This document shows positions 43,627 to 52,142 of a stretch of DNA of 64,000 nucleotides, piece after piece. Position 1 is the stretch's first letter. Every line of letters starts with the position of its first letter. This DNA comes from UBA5536 sp964592595 (GTDB taxonomy: Bacteria > Bacteroidota > Bacteroidia > Bacteroidales > F082): positions 1 through 64,000 of the forward strand of contig CAZQFH010000014.1 of the NCBI GenBank assembly GCA_964592595.1. The letters are read 5' to 3'. Position numbers and translations under genes: made by a program. Under the pieces are notes generated by a model. That model did not search any database. It was not told the origin of the DNA and saw only the letters and a program-made list of their open reading frames with translations.

Positions 43627-44538
43627 ATGAAAAAAATCACTTTATTATTATTGGCTTTCATGAGCTTACAGTTGGCTTTTGCACAAGAAGAAGAAGCTCC
43701 AAAAAAATGGAAGCGTGCAGGCGATATCGGACTTAATTTTTCGCAAAGTCATTTATCAAATTGGGCAGCTGGTGGCGATAATGCCTTAAACTGGCAAAGC
43801 ATTTTTAATTACAGCGCAAATTATGCCCATGAAAAAAATAAATGGGATAATAGTATTTCGCTGGCACTTGGTTACAGTCATCTTGGCGATGCAAAAGCCA
43901 TTAAAACAGACGATAAAATAGAATTAAACTCACTTTATGGCTACAATGCAGCTGAGAAACTTTTTTATAGCCTGGCCTTTTCATTTAAAACCCAGTTTGC
44001 TGACGGTTTTGATTACAAAAATGACTCAACCAACAGAATATCAGGATTTATGGTTCCGGCCTATATCACCTTAGGAATTGGTATGGAGTATAAGCCAAGT
44101 CCAGTGTTCTCAGTAAACTTTGCTCCAGTAACAGGACGTATAACCATAGTTAATGATCAGGATTTAGCAGACAGTGGCGAATTTGGCGTAGATCCTGCTG
44201 AATATGATGCAAATACGGGCGCAAAAATTGCTGATGGAAAAACTTCACGTTTTGAGGTTGGCACAAAAATAGCTGCCATTCTTGACATTAAACTTGTTGA
44301 AAATGTGAGCTTTAACTCAAAACTGGAACTGTTTTCGGATTATATCAATAATCCACAAAATATAGATGTGGATTGGCAAAACCTTATTACCATGAAAATC
44401 AACAGCTGGTTGAATGCCAACATCAGTGCTCATTTAATTTACGACGATGATATTACTATTACTGATAAAGATGGAAATTCAGGACCGAGAACACAGTTTA
44501 AAGAGGTGCTTAGCATAGGTTTATCCTATAAATTTTAA
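43627..44538 (+). CDS. DUF3078 family outer-membrane protein
   Basis: A 303-residue protein with a signal peptide (1-19, LAFA-Q) and a beta-rich body that alternates hydrophobic and polar residues: WKRAGDIGLNFSQSHLSNWA, a WAAGGDNALNW signature near the start, IELNSLYGYNA and a C-terminal LSIGLSYKF ending in Phe, a common outer-membrane barrel end. This is the pattern of DUF3078, a Bacteroidota family of unknown function and likely a beta-barrel. It lies 24 bases after the TonB-C protein and nine before the phosphoesterase. Confidence 0.85.
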   Translation: MKKITLLLLAFMSLQLAFAQEEEAPKKWKRAGDIGLNFSQSHLSNWAAGGDNALNWQSIFNYSANYAHEKNKWDNSISLALGYSHLGDAKAIKTDDKIELNSLYGYNAAEKLFYSLAFSFKTQFADGFDYKNDSTNRISGFMVPAYITLGIGMEYKPSPVFSVNFAPVTGRITIVNDQDLADSGEFGVDPAEYDANTGAKIADGKTSRFEVGTKIAAILDIKLVENVSFNSKLELFSDYINNPQNIDVDWQNLITMKINSWLNANISAHLIYDDDITITDKDGNSGPRTQFKEVLSIGLSYKF

Positions 44539-44546
44539 TTTTTATC

Positions 44547-45071
44547 ATGACACATATTGGCCTTTTGTCAGACACCCATGGAAGCATTCATCCACGGGTG
44601 TTTGATTTCTTTAAAAACTGTGATCAGATCTGGCATGCCGGTGATATTGGAGATGAAAACACACTCATCACCCTGCAAAAATTTAAACCAGTCATAGCCG
44701 TATATGGAAATATTGATGGCGGAAATATTCGGCTTCAGCTACCTGAGATTCAAAAATTCAAGATCGAAAATGTAAAGGTTTTCATGACACATATCGGTGG
44801 ATATCCCGGAAAATACGCACGAGGACTTAAACCGCAACTTCAACATAATCGTCCTGATATTTTTGTAAGTGGTCATTCGCACATTCTTAAAATCATGCAC
44901 GATAAACAACTTGGATTACTTCACATCAATCCAGGTGCTGCCGGCTCACATGGTCTTCATCAAAAAATAACATTTGTACGTTTTGCCATTGATCAGGCAA
45001 AAATTTTGGATATGGAAATCATGGAAATCAACAGGAAAACACTTGCTATCGGAGACGATCAGCTGACCTGA
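44547..45071 (+). CDS. YfcE/MJ0936-type metallophosphoesterase
   Basis: A 174-residue phosphodiesterase of the calcineurin-like clan. Metal-binding motifs: LLSDTHG (D-x-H), HAGDIGD (GD), VYGNIDG (GN) and FVSGHSH (GHxH), then LHINPGAAGSHG. Members are broad-specificity phosphodiesterases. Its last 26 bases overlap the end of the convergent DUF4293 gene, so the two 3' ends are shared with no terminator between. Confidence 0.88.
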   Translation: MTHIGLLSDTHGSIHPRVFDFFKNCDQIWHAGDIGDENTLITLQKFKPVIAVYGNIDGGNIRLQLPEIQKFKIENVKVFMTHIGGYPGKYARGLKPQLQHNRPDIFVSGHSHILKIMHDKQLGLLHINPGAAGSHGLHQKITFVRFAIDQAKILDMEIMEINRKTLAIGDDQLT

Positions 45072-45516
45072 TAAGTTTGATATCGTGCTTGATGCCACGC
45101 ATAGCCAGAAACAAAAAAACCAAAGCAATCAGAGGCAGAAACACCCCAATATCATAATCTGCCTCAACAGCAGTTTTAATTTTTAGTTCTTCGGCGTAAT
45201 AAAAAAACATCAGCCCAATCAATACCAAATTTAAAAGAATATTGAGCCGAACTAATCGCAGCTGACCGCCTAAGTTTTTATACATAAAAATGATCAAAAG
45301 TGGCATTACCGTCACCAGTGCTCCAATTACAGACAATGGCAACAAGAAAGCGGAAGTAAATAATGGCGTATTACCAGGCACAAAATCGTGAATATGTGTA
45401 ACATAAAATGTCAGAGTATGCTGTTCGCCAAAATACTGTGCTACCGGAAAAAAAAATAATAAACCACTTGCCAAAGCAGCAAAGAAAAGAAATAAGGTTT
45501 GAATACGTTGAATCAT
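45046..45516 (-). CDS. DUF4293 membrane protein
   Basis: A 156-residue integral membrane protein with four hydrophobic segments: ALASGLLFFFPVAQYF, SVIGALVTVMPLLIIFM, LNILLNLVLIGLMFFYYA and FLPLIALVFLFLAMRGI. The start MIQRIQTLFLFFAALASG and the end RGIKHDIKLIRSADRLR fit DUF4293, a Bacteroidota family usually found beside rho, as here (rho begins 264 bases away, divergent). Function is not known. Confidence 0.85.
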   Translation of the reverse strand: MIQRIQTLFLFFAALASGLLFFFPVAQYFGEQHTLTFYVTHIHDFVPGNTPLFTSAFLLPLSVIGALVTVMPLLIIFMYKNLGGQLRLVRLNILLNLVLIGLMFFYYAEELKIKTAVEADYDIGVFLPLIALVFLFLAMRGIKHDIKLIRSADRLR

Positions 45517-45629
45517 GATAAATCGTCAATTTGTTGCGGCAAAGATAAAGAATCCGGCATTTTTTCAGCTTTCTAATTTATATCTGCCTTTATTTTTTAA
45601 AAAAAATAGGTCATTATTCAAAACTTAGT

Positions 45630-45637
45630 TATATTTG
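45630..45637 (+). promoter_or_regulatory. Promoter -7 element of rho
   Basis: TATATTTG is an exact TAnnTTTG match, 143 bases before ATG 45780 in the 263-base space between DUF4293 and rho. No TTTG is at the right distance upstream. If the transcript begins here it has a long untranslated leader, which could hold rho autoregulation. Confidence 0.45.
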
Positions 45638-45779
45638 CAACGCTTAAGAAGAAATCCCAAATCATTTCACATAAATTTTTGGCACTTACAAAGAGCTTCG
45701 TTCTTTAACGCCACATTACGATAATCTTAGGATTTTTAAACACACCCTTAAATATTTTACTGACTAAAACATTATTCCA

Positions 45780-47669
45780 ATGTACGACATTATTGAGCTT
45801 AACAATAAGCTTGTAGGGGAATTAAGAGAAATTGCCAAAGAACTGGAAATTCCAAAAGTAGAAAAGCTACTTAAACAAGATCTAATTTATAAAATACTTG
45901 ATCAGCAGGCTCTTACCCCTCAAAAAATAGAAAAAGAAAAACCAGTTGCAAAAGAAAAGCAACAAGATGACAAACCGGAAGCCAAGAAAACAAAAAGCAG
46001 AAAACCAAGAGCAGCTAAAAAAACAGAGCAGGTTAAAAAAACTGAAGCTGTGAGTTCAGAAGAAAAGCCTTTAGAACAAAAATCTAAAGAAAGCCCTGCT
46101 AAACCTGCTAAAGAAGCTGAGGTTAAGAAGCCTTCACCAACTGTTGCAGAGCCAAAAGCCGAAGACAACAAAAAGCAGCTCATCAAAAGTGATGCGGAAA
46201 AAGCTCAGGATAAAGAAAAAAACGAAAATCGCGAACGGAGACCACGAATTTTAAAAGCTCCTTCGCTTACTCCACTTAATGAGGAATCAATTTCCTCATC
46301 GGCTTCTACATCAGCCGAACTTGTTGCCAGCAGTAAACCCGCTCCAATGCCTGAAGATGATCAGCCAAGAAATAGGACACTTCAAAAGCCTGATGATGAG
46401 CAACAAAAAAATCGTCCTCCCCAAAAATTCAGCAACGATCCGAGAAATCAGGATCAAAAACAAAACAGGGACAACACCCAGCCCCGGGATCAAAAGAAAG
46501 AATTATACAAAGAACCAGCACGTTCAAAACGCGAAGAATTTAAATTTGAATTTGAAGGAATTGTCAATGCCGAAGGCGTTTTGGAAATTATGCCCGATGG
46601 CTATGGTTTTATGCGTTCCTCTGATTACAACTACCTCAACTCGCCGGATGATATCTATGTATCACAATCGCAGATTAAGCTCTTTGGGCTAAAAACCGGC
46701 GACACAATCAAAGGAACAATTCGTCCCCCGAAAGAAGGCGAAAAATATTTCCCGCTTATTAAAGTGGATATGATTAATGGCAGAACTCCTGAAGAAGTGC
46801 GCGATCGCATTCCTTTCGATTACCTGACACCCCTTTTCCCGGAAGAAAAATATAACCTCACCGGACACAAGGATAATACCATGTCAACAAGGATTATGGA
46901 CATGTTTGCTCCAATTGGAAAAGGTCAGCGTGGATTGATTGTAGCACAACCAAAAACAGGGAAAACAGTGCTGCTGAAAGAAGTTGCCAACGCAATTGCC
47001 AGCAATCATCCAGAAGCATATTTAATCATTTTGCTTATCGATGAACGCCCTGAAGAAGTTACAGATATGGCTCGCAGCGTTCGTGCAGAAGTTATTTCGT
47101 CAACTTTTGATGAACCTGCTGACAAACATGTAAAAATTGCCAATATCGTGCTCGAAAAGGCCAAACGCCTTACCGAATGCGGACACGATGTAGTAATCCT
47201 CCTTGATTCAATCACCCGTTTGGCAAGAGCTTATAATACCGTTTCGCCCGCATCTGGCAAAGTGCTCAGTGGCGGTGTAGAAGCCAATGCACTGCAAAAA
47301 CCAAAACGTTTTTTTGGAGCAGCACGAAAAATTGAAAATGGCGGTTCACTAACGATAATTGCTACTGCCCTTATTGATACCGGCTCCAAGATGGACGAAG
47401 TAATCTTCGAAGAATTTAAAGGAACTGGAAATATGGAACTACAGCTCGACCGCAGATTATCTAACAAACGCATCTGGCCTGCTATCGACATTGTTTCTTC
47501 CAGCACACGTCGCGAAGATTTACTTATCGACAAGGAAGCCATGCAACGGATATGGATTCTCAGAAATCACCTTGCCGACATGACACCTATCGAAGCAATG
47601 GAATTCCTGAAAGAAAAGATGCGATTCACACAAACAAATGAAGAGTTCCTGATCTCGATGAATAGTTAA
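45780..47669 (+). CDS. rho: Transcription termination factor Rho with long N-terminal insertion
   Basis: A hexameric RNA helicase that ends transcription. Domain order: Rho_N (about 1-45), a 200-residue low-complexity insertion (about 48-250) rich in Lys, Glu, Pro, Gln and Asn, the RNA-binding cold-shock-like domain (FEGIVNAEGVLEIMPDGYGF onwards), and the ATPase with Walker A QPKTGKT near residue 390, ILLIDERPEEV, LLDSITRLARAYN, the Q-loop region SGGVEANALQKPKRFF and ATALIDTGSKMDEVI. Catalytic parts are intact. Such insertions are usual in Bacteroidota rho, and the charged region may bind RNA. Confidence 0.96.
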   Translation: MYDIIELNNKLVGELREIAKELEIPKVEKLLKQDLIYKILDQQALTPQKIEKEKPVAKEKQQDDKPEAKKTKSRKPRAAKKTEQVKKTEAVSSEEKPLEQKSKESPAKPAKEAEVKKPSPTVAEPKAEDNKKQLIKSDAEKAQDKEKNENRERRPRILKAPSLTPLNEESISSSASTSAELVASSKPAPMPEDDQPRNRTLQKPDDEQQKNRPPQKFSNDPRNQDQKQNRDNTQPRDQKKELYKEPARSKREEFKFEFEGIVNAEGVLEIMPDGYGFMRSSDYNYLNSPDDIYVSQSQIKLFGLKTGDTIKGTIRPPKEGEKYFPLIKVDMINGRTPEEVRDRIPFDYLTPLFPEEKYNLTGHKDNTMSTRIMDMFAPIGKGQRGLIVAQPKTGKTVLLKEVANAIASNHPEAYLIILLIDERPEEVTDMARSVRAEVISSTFDEPADKHVKIANIVLEKAKRLTECGHDVVILLDSITRLARAYNTVSPASGKVLSGGVEANALQKPKRFFGAARKIENGGSLTIIATALIDTGSKMDEVIFEEFKGTGNMELQLDRRLSNKRIWPAIDIVSSSTRREDLLIDKEAMQRIWILRNHLADMTPIEAMEFLKEKMRFTQTNEEFLISMNS

Positions 47670-47690
47670 TCAGATCAAAATCTTTTTTAG

Positions 47691-47724
47691 AAAAGCTGTT
47701 GGCTATTGCTGACAGCTTTTTTAT
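47691..47724 (+). terminator. Intrinsic terminator after rho
   Basis: AAAAGCTGT (47691-47699), a 12-base loop, ACAGCTTTT (47712-47720) and further T residues. A nine-base stem with a T-rich tail 22 bases after the rho stop codon. Confidence 0.85.
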
Positions 47725-47770
47725 TTTCTGAAAACTATGCTTTATACTTGCTTCATCAAAAAATCATCTT

Positions 47771-48277
47771 ATGAATCCCGAAAAAGTATATCAGACACTC
47801 GAAAAAATTGATATCCCTTATGAAAAGTATGATCATCCCGCTACTCCCACGGTAGAAGATGCCCTACCCTATTGGGCAAAAATTGATGCCATACATTGCA
47901 AAAATCTCTTTTTTAGAAATCATAAAGGGAACAAACATTATCTTGTCATTTTCTCGTACCTCAAACAATTTTATATCAGACAACTTGAACTATTACTGAA
48001 ACAAGGGAAACTAAGCTTTGCATCCGAAAAAAGAATGCTGAAATACCTGGGAATTTTGCCGGGAAGTGTTTCTCCTTTTGGGCTTATCAACGATCTGGAT
48101 AATCATGTTACTGTATTCATTGACGCATCATTAACTAAATATAAAAGAATTAGCTTTCACCCCAACCTGAACACCTCAACCCTTGTAATATCAACGAAAG
48201 ATTTCATAAAGTTTCTTGAGTTTACTGGAAATACATACCAGCTGATTGCGTTTAAAACGCCCGAAACATCAACATAA
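47771..48277 (+). CDS. YbaK/ProX-type aminoacyl-tRNA deacylase
   Basis: A 168-residue single-domain editing protein of the YbaK/prolyl-tRNA synthetase-associated family, which removes wrongly attached amino acids from tRNA (often Ala-tRNA-Pro). Visible features are HPATPTVEDALPYW, the catalytic-Lys region HCKNLFFRNHKGNKHYL, FASEKRMLKYLGILPGSVSPFGL and FHPNLNTSTLVIS. The pattern is nearest to the ProXp-ala group. It is free-standing, with rho's terminator before it. Confidence 0.85.
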   Translation: MNPEKVYQTLEKIDIPYEKYDHPATPTVEDALPYWAKIDAIHCKNLFFRNHKGNKHYLVIFSYLKQFYIRQLELLLKQGKLSFASEKRMLKYLGILPGSVSPFGLINDLDNHVTVFIDASLTKYKRISFHPNLNTSTLVISTKDFIKFLEFTGNTYQLIAFKTPETST

Positions 48278-48336
48278 TCGGATTACTGATAAAAAAAGTG
48301 TCAATAATTTAATGAAAAAAATTGGCCATTTTAAGC

Positions 48337-48344
48337 TACTTTTG
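48337..48344 (+). promoter_or_regulatory. Promoter -7 element of the arginine deiminase operon
   Basis: TACTTTTG, an exact TAnnTTTG match, 45 bases before ATG 48390. The only TTG nearby (48322-48324) is too close, so the -33 part is unclear. Confidence 0.45.
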
Positions 48345-48389
48345 TAGCATTTACTGTTAGAAAATTTTTTAAAAAATAGCTCAATATCA

Positions 48390-49649
48390 ATGGAAAAGAT
48401 CAACATAGATGTTCAGTCGGAAATAGGTGAATTAGAAGCGGTTATTATCCACACACCAGGACCGGAAGTAGAAAATATGACCCCTGAAAATGCTGCGCGT
48501 GCGCTTTATAGCGACATTTTAAATCTTAGTGTGGCATTGCCAGAATACAATGAATTTAAGGCTGTGCTCGAAAAGGTTGCACGTGTATTCGACGTAAAAG
48601 ACTTATTGAATGATATTTTGCAAAACGAAAAAGTAAAAGCCAGCTTGATTAGCCGAATTTGTCGCTATGAAGCCGGTGAAGATACTTGTTCACTTATCGG
48701 TAATCTTTCAGACGAAGAATTGGCTTCTCAGCTTATACAAGGCGTTGAAATGCAAAAAGATACGCTTACAAAATTCCTCGACAATGAAAGATTTTCACTT
48801 CATCCGCTTCCAAATTTCTTTTTCACGCGAGATGCTTCTTTTTCTATGAACGACAAAGTTATAATCAGTCAGATGGCAAGCAAGGTGCGCGAGCGTGAAA
48901 CACTGATCATGGAAGCCATTTTTGATTATCATCCAGCCTTTAGCACGCAAACAGTTAATCCTGTAAAGCGTTTTGACAAAAGCGGTAAAGGCACTATCGA
49001 AGGAGGCGATGTGCAGATTGCCAGGGAAGATGTTTTCTTAAGTGGAATAAGCGGCAGAACAAGCAGCCAGGGGATTGACGCCTTGCTGGAGTACATGAAA
49101 ACCAAACCAGGAACCAAGCATCTGATTCTGCAAGAGTTGCCTTATAAGCCAGAGTCTTTTATTCACCTCGATATGGTATTCACTTTCCTCGACAAAGACA
49201 AATGCATGATTTTTGAACCGCTCATTCTTAATTCATCGCGCCACCTTACAATTCACATTGTGATTGAAGACAACAAAGTTGTTCAAATCAAGGAGAAAAA
49301 AAATATGCTGGACGCACTCAAGAAACTGGGTATGGATTTGGAACCAGTAATGTGCGGTGGCAAACATGACACTTATATCATGGAGCGCGAACAATGGCAG
49401 AGTGGAGCAAACTTTTTTGCTATTGCACCCGGAAAAGTAATTGGTTATGGCAGAAATACTTATACAATGGAGTCGCTTAATCAGCATGGTTTTGAAATCA
49501 TCAAAGCACAGGATGTGATTCGAAATAAAATTGATGTAGCCAATTATGAAAAATACGTTATTACAATAGAAGGTGATGAACTTTCGCGTGGTGGCGGTGG
49601 TGCTCGTTGCATGACTATGCCCTTAAGTCGTAAAACTGTAGAATGGTAA
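48390..49649 (+). CDS. arcA: Arginine deiminase
   Basis: Converts L-arginine to citrulline and ammonia. The 419-residue protein keeps the catalytic set of the guanidino-group-modifying fold: Asp148 in FFFTRDAS, Glu204 in TIEGGDV, His259 and Asp261 in FIHLDMVF, and the nucleophile Cys407 in GGGARCMTMPL. The usual partners, ornithine carbamoyltransferase and carbamate kinase, are not in the window, so a full arginine deiminase pathway cannot be shown here. Ten bases downstream the adenylate cyclase begins, making the two likely co-transcribed. Confidence 0.92.
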   Translation: MEKINIDVQSEIGELEAVIIHTPGPEVENMTPENAARALYSDILNLSVALPEYNEFKAVLEKVARVFDVKDLLNDILQNEKVKASLISRICRYEAGEDTCSLIGNLSDEELASQLIQGVEMQKDTLTKFLDNERFSLHPLPNFFFTRDASFSMNDKVIISQMASKVRERETLIMEAIFDYHPAFSTQTVNPVKRFDKSGKGTIEGGDVQIAREDVFLSGISGRTSSQGIDALLEYMKTKPGTKHLILQELPYKPESFIHLDMVFTFLDKDKCMIFEPLILNSSRHLTIHIVIEDNKVVQIKEKKNMLDALKKLGMDLEPVMCGGKHDTYIMEREQWQSGANFFAIAPGKVIGYGRNTYTMESLNQHGFEIIKAQDVIRNKIDVANYEKYVITIEGDELSRGGGGARCMTMPLSRKTVEW

Positions 49650-49659
49650 TGCCCCTATT

Positions 49660-51486
49660 TTGAGAGCAAAATCGAAACCGGCATTTTTTGCAATCAGAAT
49701 TTATCTGGTGAGTTTATTGTTGTTTTTAATGCTGGTGTTTCCGATTTCTTTGATCATGTTATTCAAATATGGTCCCTTTTGGATTGAAGAACGCGGAAAA
49801 CCTGAACCCATCGAAACAGTAAGCAACCAAACAGTTATGGATGGTAAGGCAAAAGCTTCTGATAGTTTGAATTCTGCCCAAGAAAATGCTGAAACCACAT
49901 TAAGTTGGAATTTGGAAGCAAACGAGCAGGACAAACGTTTTGGAAATGCTGTAGGGCTGCTTTTTAGGATGATGGTGGTTAGTTTGCTTTTAGGTTTTGC
50001 TTTCAATTATCCCTTTCAACGATTTTTTCGTTTGAAACGAAAGCATAAAAAACCTTCCGAAACTCTAACTAATTTCTGCAGGAAATGGCTTTTATATGTT
50101 CCTTACATTAATGGTGCAATACTGGCTTCAGGATTCGGTATAGTATTGATTGTTATGGGATTTCAAGTTTTTGACACTAATGTAGAAAGTGAAGCCAGTA
50201 AGCAATTTTACCGTCAGTTTTTTTTCATTGCAACTTTTGCCGCCTTTCTTTCTGTGTTTTTTATGTATTTCTGGTTTCGTTTCAGGGTTAGGTTTAAATA
50301 CCTCGAAGAGGTTTTCGACTCTGTTAGTCTCTACAAAAGCCGCGTTAACAAACATAAAAATCATTTGATTAACAGGCTGTGGATCAATGCTATTATGACA
50401 ACCTTATTGCCACTTGTTATTGTGATTTTTTACATTTCTTTTAGTGTAAGCAGCATCCAATCCTCAATCGAGGGCTCACCCAGCAGCGAACAAGCTAAAG
50501 TATTATTTGGGAAATACCTCCAAATAATTGATCAAACAGAAATGCTATATTCAGCTAACTTATTCTATGTTAATGCTATAGATAGTTTGCTTATGTTTGT
50601 TGGTATTTTTTCCGGAATACTTATCAGCATCATTTACCTTTTCTTTTTTGTAAACTGGACCAACAAAAGTATCATCATTCCGGTGGAGGAAATTATCCTG
50701 AAAATGCGGGAAACGGGCGAACAAGAGCTAGGACAGCTAACAATTGTGCGAACGACAGACGAGTTTGGTGACCTTGCGATGGGATATAACGAAATGGCGA
50801 GTCGTATTAATAATAATATCAAGCAATTACAACAAACAACTACAGCGAACCAACGCTTTGTTCCCGCTCAATTTCTTCATTTTCTGGGTAAAAAGAGCAT
50901 CACCGAAGTCAATGTAGGAGATCAGGTGCAAAAAACAATGACCGTAATGTTTGTGGATATTAAGTCATTCACAAGTCTCTCGGAGCAGATGAGTCCAAAA
51001 GAAAACTTCGATTTTCTGAATGCCTATCTGCAACATATGGAGCCAATTATACACAAACATCAGGGCTTTATCGATAAATTTATCGGAGATTCGATTATGG
51101 CACTGTTCGAAGTTTGCCCCGAACATGCTATTGATGCAGCTCGCGAAATGCAAAGCTGTCTGAAAACCTTTAATCTTCAGCTTATCGATCAGGGAAAGCA
51201 GCCAATTGAAACTGGTACTGGAATTCATACGGGCAGTCTGATTTTGGGAATGGTGGGAGGCAAAGGCAGAATGGAAGGTACTGTGATTTCTGATGCGGTA
51301 AATTTAGCTAATCGCTTGGAAGGCCTTTCAAGAATTTTTGGAGAAAAAATTATTATTTCTGAAACAACTTATGGCTCTCTTGAAAATAAAAACAAATATC
51401 AGATCACTTATCTGGATGAAGTTACGGTGAAAGGAAGGTTAAAAACGGTGAAAATTTATGCAGTAGAAGCACTTAACACACGATAA
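49660..51486 (+). CDS. Membrane-bound class III adenylate cyclase with HAMP domain
   Basis: A 608-residue signalling enzyme with several membrane segments in the first 340 residues (starting AIRIYLVSLLLFLMLVFPI), a HAMP linker (about 345-395, EFGDLAMGYNEM) and a C-terminal class III cyclase domain (about 425-605). Metal-binding Asp433 (VDIKSFT) and Asp477 (IGDSIM), substrate-specifying Lys473 and Asp545 (adenine type), and Asn548 and Arg552 (SDAVNLANRLE) are present, so ATP is the likely substrate. The start is TTG 49660; an ATG at 49649 is out of frame. It overlaps no gene but lies ten bases after arcA and one base before the HD protein. Confidence 0.9.
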   Translation: MRAKSKPAFFAIRIYLVSLLLFLMLVFPISLIMLFKYGPFWIEERGKPEPIETVSNQTVMDGKAKASDSLNSAQENAETTLSWNLEANEQDKRFGNAVGLLFRMMVVSLLLGFAFNYPFQRFFRLKRKHKKPSETLTNFCRKWLLYVPYINGAILASGFGIVLIVMGFQVFDTNVESEASKQFYRQFFFIATFAAFLSVFFMYFWFRFRVRFKYLEEVFDSVSLYKSRVNKHKNHLINRLWINAIMTTLLPLVIVIFYISFSVSSIQSSIEGSPSSEQAKVLFGKYLQIIDQTEMLYSANLFYVNAIDSLLMFVGIFSGILISIIYLFFFVNWTNKSIIIPVEEIILKMRETGEQELGQLTIVRTTDEFGDLAMGYNEMASRINNNIKQLQQTTTANQRFVPAQFLHFLGKKSITEVNVGDQVQKTMTVMFVDIKSFTSLSEQMSPKENFDFLNAYLQHMEPIIHKHQGFIDKFIGDSIMALFEVCPEHAIDAAREMQSCLKTFNLQLIDQGKQPIETGTGIHTGSLILGMVGGKGRMEGTVISDAVNLANRLEGLSRIFGEKIIISETTYGSLENKNKYQITYLDEVTVKGRLKTVKIYAVEALNTR

Positions 51487-51487
51487 T

Positions 51488-52078
51488 ATGCAACTCAAAA
51501 AACTAAAAGAAACGGTTGAAAAAATCATTGGTAATGATAGTAAAAACAAGTATTTATATCATAATATTGATCATACATTGGATGTGCTGGATGCAGCTGA
51601 AAACTTAATTTCACGTACACAAACTGAACCTGAAACAGCGATTCTAATACGTTCTGCTGCACTTTTACATGAAACAGGAATGACACGTTCGCTACAGCAT
51701 CATGAAGAAGAATCGGTTCAAATTGCTAATGAAATCCTGCCTGATTTTGGTTATTCCAGGCAACAAATCGCGAGGATAGCCGACTTAATTCTGGCTACCC
51801 AAATGCCTCAAAAACCATTCGATGATGCTTCAAAAATCCTGTGTGATGCTGATCTTGACTACCTTGGCAGAAAAGATTATTTTATCATTTCGCACAAATT
51901 ACGTTTTGAATGGATCATACGTGATGGGTTCACAGAGGATTTGGTAAAATGGTACAAATCGCAAATTGTTTTTCTTGAACAGCATCAGTATTTCACTGAA
52001 GCAGCCAGAAAATTGCGTGACAAAGACAAGCAACATAACCTTCAATTGGTAAAAGAATTACTCAATACAGCGCGATAA
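51488..52078 (+). CDS. HD-domain-like phosphohydrolase (HE variant)
   Basis: A 196-residue single HD-like domain: YHNIDHT (His25, His29), LLHETGM (His61, with Glu62 replacing the Asp of the HD dyad), the HHEEES region and CDADLDYLGR (Asp120, Asp122). HD proteins hydrolyse nucleotides or cyclic nucleotides. With one base after the adenylate cyclase, it may be the partner that breaks down or reads the nucleotide made there (inference). The Glu in place of Asp may alter metal binding. Confidence 0.82.
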   Translation: MQLKKLKETVEKIIGNDSKNKYLYHNIDHTLDVLDAAENLISRTQTEPETAILIRSAALLHETGMTRSLQHHEEESVQIANEILPDFGYSRQQIARIADLILATQMPQKPFDDASKILCDADLDYLGRKDYFIISHKLRFEWIIRDGFTEDLVKWYKSQIVFLEQHQYFTEAARKLRDKDKQHNLQLVKELLNTAR

Positions 52079-52112
52079 TTTTTCAATTTCAAAAAAATTA
52101 GCAGATAAATCC

Positions 52113-52120
52113 TATTTTTG
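52113..52120 (+). promoter_or_regulatory. Promoter -7 element of the GT-C gene
   Basis: TATTTTTG 23 bases before ATG 52143, an exact TAnnTTTG match. No TTTG is at the right distance. Confidence 0.45.
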
Positions 52121-52142
52121 TAAGATACAAATAAATCGCATC

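Noticed and set aside
49649..49659. ATG overlapping the arcA stop as start of the cyclase
   Set aside because: It is out of frame and meets a stop after four codons; TTG 49660 is the supported start.
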